Assembly: GCA_944377745.1 (NCBI GenBank)
Contig: CALWFV010000007.1
Coordinates: forward strand, 1-64,000
Source of the DNA: an uncultured Mediterraneibacter sp.
GTDB taxonomy: Bacteria; Bacillota; Clostridia; Lachnospirales; Lachnospiraceae
Direction of reading: 5' to 3'
Length of the DNA stretch: 64,000 nt
Below the pieces are notes generated by a model, which ran no database searches, was not told the origin of the DNA, and saw only the letters and a list, made by a program, of their open reading frames with translations. The position numbers and the translations under genes were made by a program. Position 1 is the stretch's first letter, and every line of letters begins with the position of its first letter. Below, in pieces: positions 54,646 through 63,235 of this stretch.

Positions 54646-55704
54646 ATGAAGAAACAAGAATGTCAGACACTCGCAAAGAAGGTTTTAGCAATCGGCTGCG
54701 CGGCTTCCATGCTGATATTGTCAGCCTGTGGAGCAGGAGGATCGGATTCAGGGGCAGATGTTGTGATGGTTGGAGAGGATGGAGAAATATCATACGATGA
54801 ATTTGGGTACGATGCAGAACCGGCAGGGGATTATACGATTGCGGTCGTGACGAAAAGTGCAGCTATCCCGGTGTGGGAGTCGCACATTATTGCAGCCCAG
54901 AAAGCAGGGGAAGAACTGGGAGTGGAAGTGCTGGATTATTCGCCTACGAAAGCGGACAACGTGGAGGAACAGAAAAGGATCCTTGAAGACCTGATCACAT
55001 CCGGTGTGGATGCCGTGGTACTTGCACCTGCCAATACAGAAGCGGTCAAGGGACCTGTCCAGGATCTGATCGATGCAGGAATTCCGGTCGTCTACGACAA
55101 TACAATGGGGCCATCGGATGTAGATTATCTGACCTATGTGGGAGTTGACAATGAACTGGTAGGAGAAATGATCGCAGAGGAGATGGCGGAAAGGATCGGA
55201 GAAGAAGGAAATGTCCTTTTAATGGAAGGTGTACCTGGACAGGCAACATCGGACATCCGTAAAGAAGCGGCTCTGGAAAAGTTCGCTGAATATCCCGGGA
55301 TTACAGTAGAGAGCGGAGTTACGAACTGGCAGACAGATGAGGGAAGAAAACTGGCCGAAGATTACATCACAAAATGGGGAGATGATCTCAAAGCCATTGT
55401 TGCGATCGGTGGAAACCAGGCAGAAGGAGCTGTAGAAGCAGTACAGGCAGCAAATATGCAGGATCAGGTTCTGATCAGCGGCTTTGATGTGCAGGAGCCG
55501 CAGTATACGGCAGTAGAAAACGGATCAGAAGCATTTACTGTATCTCAGGGAGTTTATGAGCAGGCATATCTGAGTGTAGTGGCTGCCGTACGCGCTTTAA
55601 ATGGTGAGAGCGTTCCGCGTCAGATCAACTGTCCGATCACGATCGTGACACAGGATAATCTTGAAGAAATGGACGAACGTCCTACGGCATTAGAAAACAG
55701 ATAA
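54646..55704 (+). CDS. sugar ABC transporter substrate-binding lipoprotein (RbsB type)
   Basis: Extracellular binding protein of 352 aa. Lipoprotein signal peptide with lipobox LSAC (cleavage before Cys27). The mature domain has the periplasmic-binding-protein 4 pattern: TIAVVTKSAAIPVWESHI, LITSGVDAVVLAPAN, VYDNTMG, and GNQAEGAVEA. This class serves ribose, xylose, rhamnose or galactose importers. RhaA downstream makes rhamnose or a related deoxysugar plausible. First of four importer genes. Confidence 0.9.
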   Translation: MKKQECQTLAKKVLAIGCAASMLILSACGAGGSDSGADVVMVGEDGEISYDEFGYDAEPAGDYTIAVVTKSAAIPVWESHIIAAQKAGEELGVEVLDYSPTKADNVEEQKRILEDLITSGVDAVVLAPANTEAVKGPVQDLIDAGIPVVYDNTMGPSDVDYLTYVGVDNELVGEMIAEEMAERIGEEGNVLLMEGVPGQATSDIRKEAALEKFAEYPGITVESGVTNWQTDEGRKLAEDYITKWGDDLKAIVAIGGNQAEGAVEAVQAANMQDQVLISGFDVQEPQYTAVENGSEAFTVSQGVYEQAYLSVVAAVRALNGESVPRQINCPITIVTQDNLEEMDERPTALENR

Positions 55705-55716
55705 GAAGGTGCATAT

Positions 55717-57249
55717 ATGCAGGAGATCAAAAACAAAAAGCTCGTAGACATGAGGCATATAACGAAAATATTTCCGGGAGTCAAGGCGTTGGATGATGTT
55801 TCCTTTGATCTGGAATCGGGAGAGGTTCATGTCCTGATGGGAGAAAACGGCGCAGGGAAATCTACTCTGATGAAAGTCCTGGCAGGCGCCTATACCCCGG
55901 ATGGGGGAGAGCTGTTTATCAATGATGAGAAGATTACACAGTTTGACCCGGTCAGCATGAAAAATAAAGGGGTCGGTATCATCTATCAGGAATTTAATCT
56001 TGTCCCTTATTTAAATGTTGCTGAGAATATTTTTATTGACCATATGCCTAAGAAGGGGCTGCTGCTGAACAAAAAAGAAATGCACAGAAAAGCGTCAGAA
56101 CTTCTGAAAGATATGAAGATGAAGGTGGATACTCATGTGCTGGCAGGAGAAATCCCGGTGGCACAGCAGCAAATGGTGGAAGTTGCAAAAGCGTTGACCA
56201 ATGACATCAAGATCCTGATCATGGATGAGCCGACAGCAGCTTTATCCGGTGTCGAGATCGATCAGTTGTTTGAGATTATCCGGTCATTGAAGAAAAGAGG
56301 GATCGGGATCATCTATATTTCTCACAGAATGCAGGAAATACCGGTGATCGGTGACCGGATCACGATCATGAGAGACGGGCAGTATATCGCGACTGAAAAT
56401 GTGAAAAACATCAGCAATGACCAGATCGTCCGCCTAATGGTAGGAAGGAAGCTGGGGGATCTGTACCAGAGAAGTGAGCATACTGTAGGAAAACCTGCGC
56501 TGAAAGTAGAGCATCTCACTTCGAAAAGAGCAGGGCTTCAGGATGTGTCCATGAAAGTGAGAAGTGGGGAGATCGTTGGCCTTGCAGGGCTGGTTGGCGC
56601 AGGCAGGACAGAATTGATGCGGGCAGTTTTCCATATTGATCCTTACGACTCCGGGAAAGTGATCGTAAAAGGCGAAGAAATCAGACAGAAGGCTACCGTG
56701 CGTAATATGATCGACAAAGGTGTATCGCTGATCCCGGAAGACAGGAAACAGCAGGGGTTATCTCTGATCCTTTCTGTATCCCAGAATATTGTGATGGCAA
56801 GCCTGAAGAAAATCAGTACGGGAGGATGGCTCCAGAAGAAGAAAGAGCGCGAAATTGTAGAAAAATATATAAAAGAGCTTAATATATCTACGCCATCCCC
56901 TGAACAAAAGGCAAATAACCTTTCCGGTGGAAACCAGCAGAAAGTTGTCCTTGCAAAATGGCTGTGTACAGAGGCGGATATTATTATTTTTGACGAACCG
57001 ACCAGAGGAATTGATGTGGGCGCCAAAAAGGAAGTGTATTCCTTTATGGATAATCTGGCAAAAGAGGGGAAAGCCATTGTTATGATTTCTTCGGAAATGC
57101 CTGAGATTATCGGGATGAGTGACCGGATTTATGTGATGCGGGACAGAAAGATCGTCAAGGAACTGAGAGGAAATGATGTGACGCAGGAGATGATCTTGTC
57201 CTATGCATTAGAGGGAGCCAGAATGGAGGGAGAAAATGACAAAAATTAA
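55717..57249 (+). CDS. sugar ABC transporter ATP-binding protein (RbsA type, two ATPase domains)
   Basis: Cytoplasmic ATPase of 510 aa with duplicated domains. The first has Walker A GENGAGKST and Walker B LIMDEPTAAL. The second has a degenerate Walker A (GLVGAGRTEL), signature LSGGNQQK and IIFDEPTRGIDVGAK. This is the layout of RbsA/XylG/MglA ATPases. It overlaps the first permease gene by 14 nt. Confidence 0.95.
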   Translation: MQEIKNKKLVDMRHITKIFPGVKALDDVSFDLESGEVHVLMGENGAGKSTLMKVLAGAYTPDGGELFINDEKITQFDPVSMKNKGVGIIYQEFNLVPYLNVAENIFIDHMPKKGLLLNKKEMHRKASELLKDMKMKVDTHVLAGEIPVAQQQMVEVAKALTNDIKILIMDEPTAALSGVEIDQLFEIIRSLKKRGIGIIYISHRMQEIPVIGDRITIMRDGQYIATENVKNISNDQIVRLMVGRKLGDLYQRSEHTVGKPALKVEHLTSKRAGLQDVSMKVRSGEIVGLAGLVGAGRTELMRAVFHIDPYDSGKVIVKGEEIRQKATVRNMIDKGVSLIPEDRKQQGLSLILSVSQNIVMASLKKISTGGWLQKKKEREIVEKYIKELNISTPSPEQKANNLSGGNQQKVVLAKWLCTEADIIIFDEPTRGIDVGAKKEVYSFMDNLAKEGKAIVMISSEMPEIIGMSDRIYVMRDRKIVKELRGNDVTQEMILSYALEGARMEGENDKN

Positions 57250-58183
57250 GAAGCTAATACATAAGATCCCGCTGATCACCTGGTTTATCATTGTACTGAT
57301 CGTTGTGTTCAGCTTCCGGTCAGACCAGTATCTGACCTACCGGAACCTGCTCGTACTGCTGCAGCAGGGATCGGTCCTCCTTGTGGTAGCATCTGCCGCT
57401 ACCTTCGTGATCATAAGCGGTGGGCTTGACCTTTCACTCGGATCAATACTTACTGTAAGCGGCATCACTTCGGCGATGGCAGTTACTGCCGGTATTCCGA
57501 TACCGATCGTTTTTCTGGTCGGGGGAATCACAGGTTTCCTCTGTGGGGCGGTAAATGGATTTTTTATATCTTACTGCGGACTGCCTCCTTTTATTACAAC
57601 ACTTGGAAGCCAGGGGATTTTTTATGGAATAGCCCTGCTGCTGACAAACAACGAAGGAATTGTGATCTATGATGAGAGTTTCCTTATATTAGGAGCAAAT
57701 ATCGGCGGGATGATTCCGATGGCGTTTGTTTGCTGCTTTATTCTGTACATTATCATGATCATTGTACAGGATTATACAAGATTTGGACGATATATCTATG
57801 CAATAGGCGGTAATGCAGAAGGAGCAAGGCTGTCAGGACTGAGAACAAGGTTCTGGAAATTCTTCATATATGCTTTTGCGGGAATGATGACAGGTCTGGC
57901 TGCTGTTATCCTGACTTCGCGTCTGGAAGTGGCGGATCCGCTTGTTGGAGACAGGTGGGAGTTTGAGGCAATCGCCTGCGCGATCCTGGGCGGAACCAGT
58001 ATGAATATAGGAAAAGGCGATGTGAAAGGAACTATCCTGGGAGCAGCGCTCCTGACGATAATCAGAAGCGGTATGAATGTGGTACGGATCCCATCATTAT
58101 GGCAGTCCGCAATCCTGGGAACAGTCCTGATCCTGGCGATTGTTTTCCAGGTGAGATTGTCACTTAAGGAGGGAAGAGGATGA
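57236..58183 (+). CDS. sugar ABC transporter permease (RbsC type) 1
   Basis: Membrane permease of 315 aa with 8-10 hydrophobic segments. The BPD_transp_2 motif GGLDLSLGSILTVSG lies near residue 62 and ILGGTSMNIGKGDVKGTILGA in the C-terminal half. GGAGGGAGAAAATG combines ribosome binding site and start within the ATPase gene end. Overlaps the second permease by 4 nt. Confidence 0.93.
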   Translation: MTKIKKLIHKIPLITWFIIVLIVVFSFRSDQYLTYRNLLVLLQQGSVLLVVASAATFVIISGGLDLSLGSILTVSGITSAMAVTAGIPIPIVFLVGGITGFLCGAVNGFFISYCGLPPFITTLGSQGIFYGIALLLTNNEGIVIYDESFLILGANIGGMIPMAFVCCFILYIIMIIVQDYTRFGRYIYAIGGNAEGARLSGLRTRFWKFFIYAFAGMMTGLAAVILTSRLEVADPLVGDRWEFEAIACAILGGTSMNIGKGDVKGTILGAALLTIIRSGMNVVRIPSLWQSAILGTVLILAIVFQVRLSLKEGRG

Positions 58184-59154
58184 ACGGAAAGATAAAAGGC
58201 ATAAACAGTAATATTTTACCTGCGGTCAGCCGTCTGGGAATACTTTTTATAATAATCATCATGGGCTGTATCATCGATCCTTCTTTCCTGAGCCTCAGGA
58301 ACATTGGGAATAACCTGGCAAATGCCAGCATACTGATCATTCTCGGTGTGGGAGAAACAGTGGCGATCATTACAAATGGTCCGGATCTGTCAGCAGGATC
58401 TATTATGACAATGGGTGGAGTTGTCACAGCTATTCTGATGAAAAACTATGATGTTCATTTTGTGCTTGCAATTCTTGCCGGACTTTTAGTGGGATGCCTT
58501 CTCGGGGCGCTGAACGGTTATATGATCGCATACGTAAAGATCCCGGCATTCATCTCGACGTATGGCCTGCAGTGGGCAGTCTTCGGATTTGCGTATATTA
58601 TCCTGGAAGGGTATGTGCTCTACTCATTTGACGAGACATTCCGCTTTATAGGAAATGGATGGATCTTTAAATATATATCCATGACTACAGTCTGTATGCT
58701 TGTGATCGTTGTGGCGGGGACACTGCTTCTTAAGAAAACGACGTTTGGCAGAAAATGTTATTCGGTCGGATCGAATGCAACTCAGGCGGCAATGTCTGGG
58801 ATCGACTCCAGAAGAGTTGTTATGAAGGCTTTTATCTTCAGTGGATTTATGTCAGCGGCGGCAGGAGTTTTATATGTTGCAAGAATGAATTCTGTACAGT
58901 CTGATATTGGAAGCGCTTATCTGCTGAACGTTTTGGCAGCAGTATATATGGGCGGGACCAGTGCTTCCGGCGGAGAAGGCGGAATTCCTGGAACGATCAT
59001 CGGGGCGCTGGCAATGACAATGGTTTCTAACTGCATGAATCTGCTGGCAGTTCCAAGCGAACTGCGGGATGCGGTCATTGACATACTGATCATTTTGACA
59101 GTGCTCCTGGATACAATAGTCAGAAAACGCATGATGAGCAGAAAGGTTGGATAA
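58180..59154 (+). CDS. sugar ABC transporter permease (RbsC type) 2
   Basis: Second RbsC-like permease, 324 aa, with matching motifs NGPDLSAGSIMTMGG and YMGGTSASGGEGGIPGTIIGA. Two different permease genes instead of one suggest a heterodimeric channel, as in rhamnose- and autoinducer-2-type importers. ATGA overlap with permease 1 shows translational coupling. Confidence 0.93.
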   Translation: MNGKIKGINSNILPAVSRLGILFIIIIMGCIIDPSFLSLRNIGNNLANASILIILGVGETVAIITNGPDLSAGSIMTMGGVVTAILMKNYDVHFVLAILAGLLVGCLLGALNGYMIAYVKIPAFISTYGLQWAVFGFAYIILEGYVLYSFDETFRFIGNGWIFKYISMTTVCMLVIVVAGTLLLKKTTFGRKCYSVGSNATQAAMSGIDSRRVVMKAFIFSGFMSAAAGVLYVARMNSVQSDIGSAYLLNVLAAVYMGGTSASGGEGGIPGTIIGALAMTMVSNCMNLLAVPSELRDAVIDILIILTVLLDTIVRKRMMSRKVG

Positions 59155-59155
59155 G

Positions 59156-59512
59156 ATGAAGTTTGTGATGTCAGACGAAGGGAAGTGCTATACAACGGAA
59201 GGACATGATAAAGAAGTGTTTTCAAGGATTATCTATAAAGATGTCATAGATATACATATAACAACTTTCCCGGGGGGAACTGGCATGGAAGAGGAAGTCC
59301 ATGAAAAGATAAATCATGTCTTCTATATGCTGAAAGGGAAAATGGAGGTGATGCAGCATAAAAAAGTATTAAGAGAGCTTTGTGAGGGGGATGCAGTTTA
59401 TATCCCCGCAGGAGAGGCGCACGAGATTAGAAATTGTTCCGAAGTGGATGCTGTGTTTTTAGCAGCAAATTTTGAAGAAAACAGGAGACCAGACTATGAA
59501 AAAAGTTCTTAA
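59156..59512 (+). CDS. cupin-domain protein
   Basis: Single-domain cupin of 118 aa. It contains HEKINHVFYMLKGKMEV and EGDAVYIPAGEAHEIRN, the two cupin motifs with His and Glu that could bind a metal. May be a sugar mutarotase/isomerase-like or sensor protein; no specific function can be read. ATG 59156 is preferred over TTG 59147, with AAAGG upstream. The next gene starts inside its 3' end. Confidence 0.75.
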   Translation: MKFVMSDEGKCYTTEGHDKEVFSRIIYKDVIDIHITTFPGGTGMEEEVHEKINHVFYMLKGKMEVMQHKKVLRELCEGDAVYIPAGEAHEIRNCSEVDAVFLAANFEENRRPDYEKSS

Positions 59513-60866
59513 ACCTTTTAAATTTAACACGATGCAGGATGCAGGAGATTTCAAGAAAGCAATGGATGGTGCGGGACTGCCTTTTCCGGTGGACGAGAAT
59601 GTGGATATCCTGGGAACACCAGTGAAGATTGGAAATAAAACAGTGCAAAACAGAATGTGCATCCAGCCTTTGGAAGGGTTTGACGGTCTTCCAGATGGAA
59701 GTCCGTCGGAACTTGATTTCCGAAGATACAAGAGATATGCAGGCGGTGGGGCAGGTATGATCTGGTATGAATCTATCGCAATTTCAGAGGATGGCAGATG
59801 TAATCCGCTGCAGATGGTGATCCGTCCGTCCACAGTAGATGAGATAAAGAGAATGGTAGACGAGGCAAACGCAGTCGCGGTCGAAAAATACGGACGTCGT
59901 CCGTACAATGTGCTGCAGCTTACCCATTCCGGACGGAGAAGCAATGACAAAAACTGGAAATCGACTCCTCTTGCGGTATGCGAGAATCCGTATATGGATG
60001 ACCATACCAGCATTGACGGGAGCAGCGGAAAGATCACGATAGCGACAGATGACAAGATTGAGCAGATCATCAGAGGATTTATTGATGGCGCTATTCTTGC
60101 ACATCAGGCCGGGTTTGACGCGGTTGATATAAAGATATGCCATGAATACATATTAAGAGAACTTCTGTCTGCATTTACACGTCCGGGGAAATTCGGGGGC
60201 AGTTTCGAAAACAGGACAAGAGCAGTATTCATGATCATTGACGGGATCAGAGAAAAATTAGGGGATGCACTTGATATCTGTGTCAGGCTGAATGCATATG
60301 ACTGCGTCCCATATCCCTACGGATGGGGAATGAAAAAGGAAGAGGGCGTAATGGAACCGGATCTTACGGAACCGATTAAACTGTGCCAGATGCTGGTGGA
60401 ACGGGATGTCCGCCTGATCAATCTGTCAACAATGATGCCGCGCTACCAGCCTTACGGAAGAGGACTGATGGCAGAACATGAAGAGGGACCTGAGGCGGAG
60501 ATAGATCCATATAAGGGAACTTTCAGCCTGTTGGATGCGACGAGACAGATCAAAGAAGCTGTTCCAGGCGGTGTGTTCGTATGTACAGGACTCACCTGGC
60601 TGGAGCAGTTCGGAGGAAATGTGGCGGCAGGCGGAATCAAAGAAGGCTGGTTTGATATCGGAGGATTCGGGAGACAGGGATTTGCCTATCCGGAGTTCGC
60701 AAGAGACCTTCTCTATGACAAGACAATGTACCGCAACAAGTGCTGTATCCTGTGTGATAAGTGTTATGACCTGATACAGAAAGGACACTGTCAGACCGGA
60801 TGCGTTATGCGTGATCAGGCAATTTATTTAAAACTTTACAGAGAGAATGTGATGAATAAGAAATAG
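59496..60866 (+). CDS. NADH:flavin oxidoreductase (Old Yellow Enzyme family) with C-terminal Cys cluster
   Basis: FMN-dependent TIM-barrel oxidoreductase of about 456 aa. VLQLTHSGRRS and the FTRPGKFGGSFENRTR block are typical. The usual H-x-x-H pair reads KICH, so one active-site His is a Lys. A Cys group near the end (CILCDKC, then GHCQTGC) resembles the [4Fe-4S] site of 2,4-dienoyl-CoA reductases, but the large C-terminal FAD/NAD domain of those enzymes is absent. ATG 59496 follows AGGAGA. Substrate unknown; its place beside rhaA suggests a sugar- or glycoside-related redox step. Confidence 0.85.
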   Translation: MKKVLKPFKFNTMQDAGDFKKAMDGAGLPFPVDENVDILGTPVKIGNKTVQNRMCIQPLEGFDGLPDGSPSELDFRRYKRYAGGGAGMIWYESIAISEDGRCNPLQMVIRPSTVDEIKRMVDEANAVAVEKYGRRPYNVLQLTHSGRRSNDKNWKSTPLAVCENPYMDDHTSIDGSSGKITIATDDKIEQIIRGFIDGAILAHQAGFDAVDIKICHEYILRELLSAFTRPGKFGGSFENRTRAVFMIIDGIREKLGDALDICVRLNAYDCVPYPYGWGMKKEEGVMEPDLTEPIKLCQMLVERDVRLINLSTMMPRYQPYGRGLMAEHEEGPEAEIDPYKGTFSLLDATRQIKEAVPGGVFVCTGLTWLEQFGGNVAAGGIKEGWFDIGGFGRQGFAYPEFARDLLYDKTMYRNKCCILCDKCYDLIQKGHCQTGCVMRDQAIYLKLYRENVMNKK

Positions 60867-60890
60867 AGTCCGAAAAGGAAGAGACGGTAT

Positions 60891-62120
60891 ATGGGAAAAA
60901 CAGAAGAAAGATATAAAATTGCAAAAGAAATTTATGGAGAATACGGTGTTGATACAGATAAAGCCTTAAGCCAGATGAACGAGATCCCTGTAAGTATCCA
61001 TTGCTGGCAGATTGATGATCTTTCTGGATTTGAAAATCCGGAAAGAGGACTGTCCGGAGGTATCCAGGCGACGGGAAGTGATCCGAGCAAAGCGAAAAAT
61101 AAAGAAGAGTTCGTACAGAATCTGACCCAGGCTCTTAAAATGGTTCCGGGAAAAAACAAGCTTGCACTCCATGCGATCTATCTGGAAAACTTCGGGAGAT
61201 TTGTCGACAGAGATGCAATAACTCCAGAGAATTTCTCATTTTGGGTAGATTATGCAAAAGAAAACTCCCTCGGTCTGGATTTTAATCCAACCTATTTCAG
61301 TCATGACAAAGCGGATGACAATTTTACTCTGTCCAGCTATGATCCGGAGATCCGCAAATTCTGGATCGAACATGGAAAGAGGTGCCGGAAGATCAGCGAA
61401 TATTTTGGCAGAGAACTTGGTCAGACGTCTGTCAATAATCACTGGATTCCAGATGGATATAAAGACTATACAGTAGACAAATTAACACACAGAGAACTGC
61501 TGGCGGAGAGTATGGACCAGATTCTGAAAGAAAAAATTGACTGGCGTTACAGTATTGACTCGTTCGAAAGTAAACTGTTCGGATTAGGGCTGGAGAGCTA
61601 TACAGTGGGTTCACATGAGTTCTATACAAATTATGCCGCGATCAGAAATAATTGTATTGTCTGCATGGATATGGGACATTTCCATCCAACGGAAACTGTA
61701 TCAAGCAAAATTTCAAGCTATCTCGTATTTGGTCGTCAGATGCAGCTTCATGTCAGCAGGCCGGTGAGATGGGACAGCGATCATGTAGTAATAGTGGATG
61801 ATGAACTGAAAGAAGTGATGCTTGAGATCAAGAGGCAGAATGCATTTGACCGGGTGCATATAGGTACGGATTATTTTGACGGATCCATCAACAGGATCGC
61901 TGCCCAGGCCCTTGGAGCACGCAGTGTAAAAAAAGCAATCCTCTATGCACTGCTGGAGCCGACAGATCTTCTCGAAAGATATGAAGAAAATGGAGATCTG
62001 GTACGACGTCTGGTCTACAGTGAGGAAGAGAAGATGCTGCCATTCGGACTGGTATGGGATCAATTTTGTGAAATGAACAACGTGCCCTTCTCCGGATGGG
62101 TGGAAAAGATTTTAAAGTGA
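60891..62120 (+). CDS. rhaA: L-rhamnose isomerase
   Basis: Converts L-rhamnose to L-rhamnulose; 409 aa, close to the E. coli enzyme in length. Distinctive RhaA stretches are VSIHCWQIDDLSGFENPE, GGIQATG, LALHAIYLE, LGLDFNPTYFSH, ESKLFGLGLESYTVGS, MGHFHPTE, LHVSRPVRWDSDHVV and FFDxSINRIAA-type (YFDGSINRIAA), including the metal-binding acids and His. Rhamnulose kinase and rhamnulose-1-phosphate aldolase genes are not in the window. It links functionally to the two GH78 enzymes at 3.9-9.4 kb, which release rhamnose. Confidence 0.95.
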   Translation: MGKTEERYKIAKEIYGEYGVDTDKALSQMNEIPVSIHCWQIDDLSGFENPERGLSGGIQATGSDPSKAKNKEEFVQNLTQALKMVPGKNKLALHAIYLENFGRFVDRDAITPENFSFWVDYAKENSLGLDFNPTYFSHDKADDNFTLSSYDPEIRKFWIEHGKRCRKISEYFGRELGQTSVNNHWIPDGYKDYTVDKLTHRELLAESMDQILKEKIDWRYSIDSFESKLFGLGLESYTVGSHEFYTNYAAIRNNCIVCMDMGHFHPTETVSSKISSYLVFGRQMQLHVSRPVRWDSDHVVIVDDELKEVMLEIKRQNAFDRVHIGTDYFDGSINRIAAQALGARSVKKAILYALLEPTDLLERYEENGDLVRRLVYSEEEKMLPFGLVWDQFCEMNNVPFSGWVEKILK

Positions 62121-62139
62121 CTGCAGTACAGGAGAAAGG

Positions 62140-63123
62140 ATGAACAGTTTTATGGAAAAACGTATTATAATACCGGATACAGACCTGTCCGTTTTCCCGA
62201 TCGGATTAGGAACAGTAGATGCAGGATTATTATGGGATGGCGCTGATGCGGACAGGATCTTTGACGCTTATTTTGACTGCGGCGGAAATCTGATCGACTG
62301 CGCTCATGTATATGCTGACTGGGTAGCTGGTGAAAAAGCGCGTGCTGAACGAGTTCTGGGCGACTGGCTGGCGCGGAGCGGAAAACGAAACCGGACAGTT
62401 ATAATGACAAAGGGCGGGCATCCGGATATGACGGGAGAAAACCCGGATACGCATAAAAGCAGGATGTCGCATTCGGATATGGTGCAGGATTTGGACGAAT
62501 CCTTAAAAAAGCTTCGGACCGATCATATCGATATCTATTTCTATCACAGAGACAACAGAGAGCAGGCAGTAGAAGAGGAAATAGAGACTATGGAAGGGTT
62601 TGTCAAAGAAGGAAAGATCCGCTATTATGGATGCTCCAACTGGGATGCAGACCGGATGAAAGCAGCAGACGCATATTGTAAAGAAAAAGGATACCGTGGT
62701 TTTGTGGCAGATCAGAGCCTGTTGAATCTTGGAATGAAATATATGAATCCTCTTGAAGACGACACACTTCGGTATACAAAAGGAGAGGCATATCAATATC
62801 ATGTTGATAATCCGGGAAATCTGGAGATGCCTTATATGGGAAACTGCAGTGGATTTTTCCATATATATGATGCAAAAGGGGAAGAAGGGGTGAAAAATAA
62901 TCCGTATAATACCCCGGACAATTTAAGAGTGGCAGCCGGAGTGAAAAGACTGAAAGAAAAATATAACTGTTCGATCACGCAGATCGTGCTCGGATTCTTC
63001 AGCCATCAACCTTTTGCATGTGTGCCGCTGTATGGCCCGGCGTGTTCGGAGCATGTCATTGATGCCTGCGGAACGATGGATGTGCCGCTGACAGACGATG
63101 ATTATAATGAGTTGTTGAAATGA
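62140..63123 (+). CDS. aldo/keto reductase
   Basis: NAD(P)H-dependent reductase of 327 aa with a TIM barrel. The catalytic tetrad is visible: Asp and Tyr in DCAHVYADW, Lys in MTKGGHP, His in FYHRDN. VRYYGCSN-type motif (IRYYGCSNWD) and a C-terminal cofactor loop are also present. In a rhamnose setting a natural role would be reduction of L-lactaldehyde to 1,2-propanediol, but oxidation or reduction of a sugar is equally possible. Last gene of the locus; a weak GTCAG/CTGAC hairpin with a T-rich tail follows at about 63149-63180. Confidence 0.88.
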   Translation: MNSFMEKRIIIPDTDLSVFPIGLGTVDAGLLWDGADADRIFDAYFDCGGNLIDCAHVYADWVAGEKARAERVLGDWLARSGKRNRTVIMTKGGHPDMTGENPDTHKSRMSHSDMVQDLDESLKKLRTDHIDIYFYHRDNREQAVEEEIETMEGFVKEGKIRYYGCSNWDADRMKAADAYCKEKGYRGFVADQSLLNLGMKYMNPLEDDTLRYTKGEAYQYHVDNPGNLEMPYMGNCSGFFHIYDAKGEEGVKNNPYNTPDNLRVAAGVKRLKEKYNCSITQIVLGFFSHQPFACVPLYGPACSEHVIDACGTMDVPLTDDDYNELLK

Positions 63124-63235
63124 CCTTTTGGATATATCAGAGTGAAAAGTCAGGGGCAATCTGACGAAAGTTATTTTCTTTTTTCCAAAAAGCTGTATAA
63201 TAACATTGGTTTGTAAATTGTCTGGAGGAAAGAAA

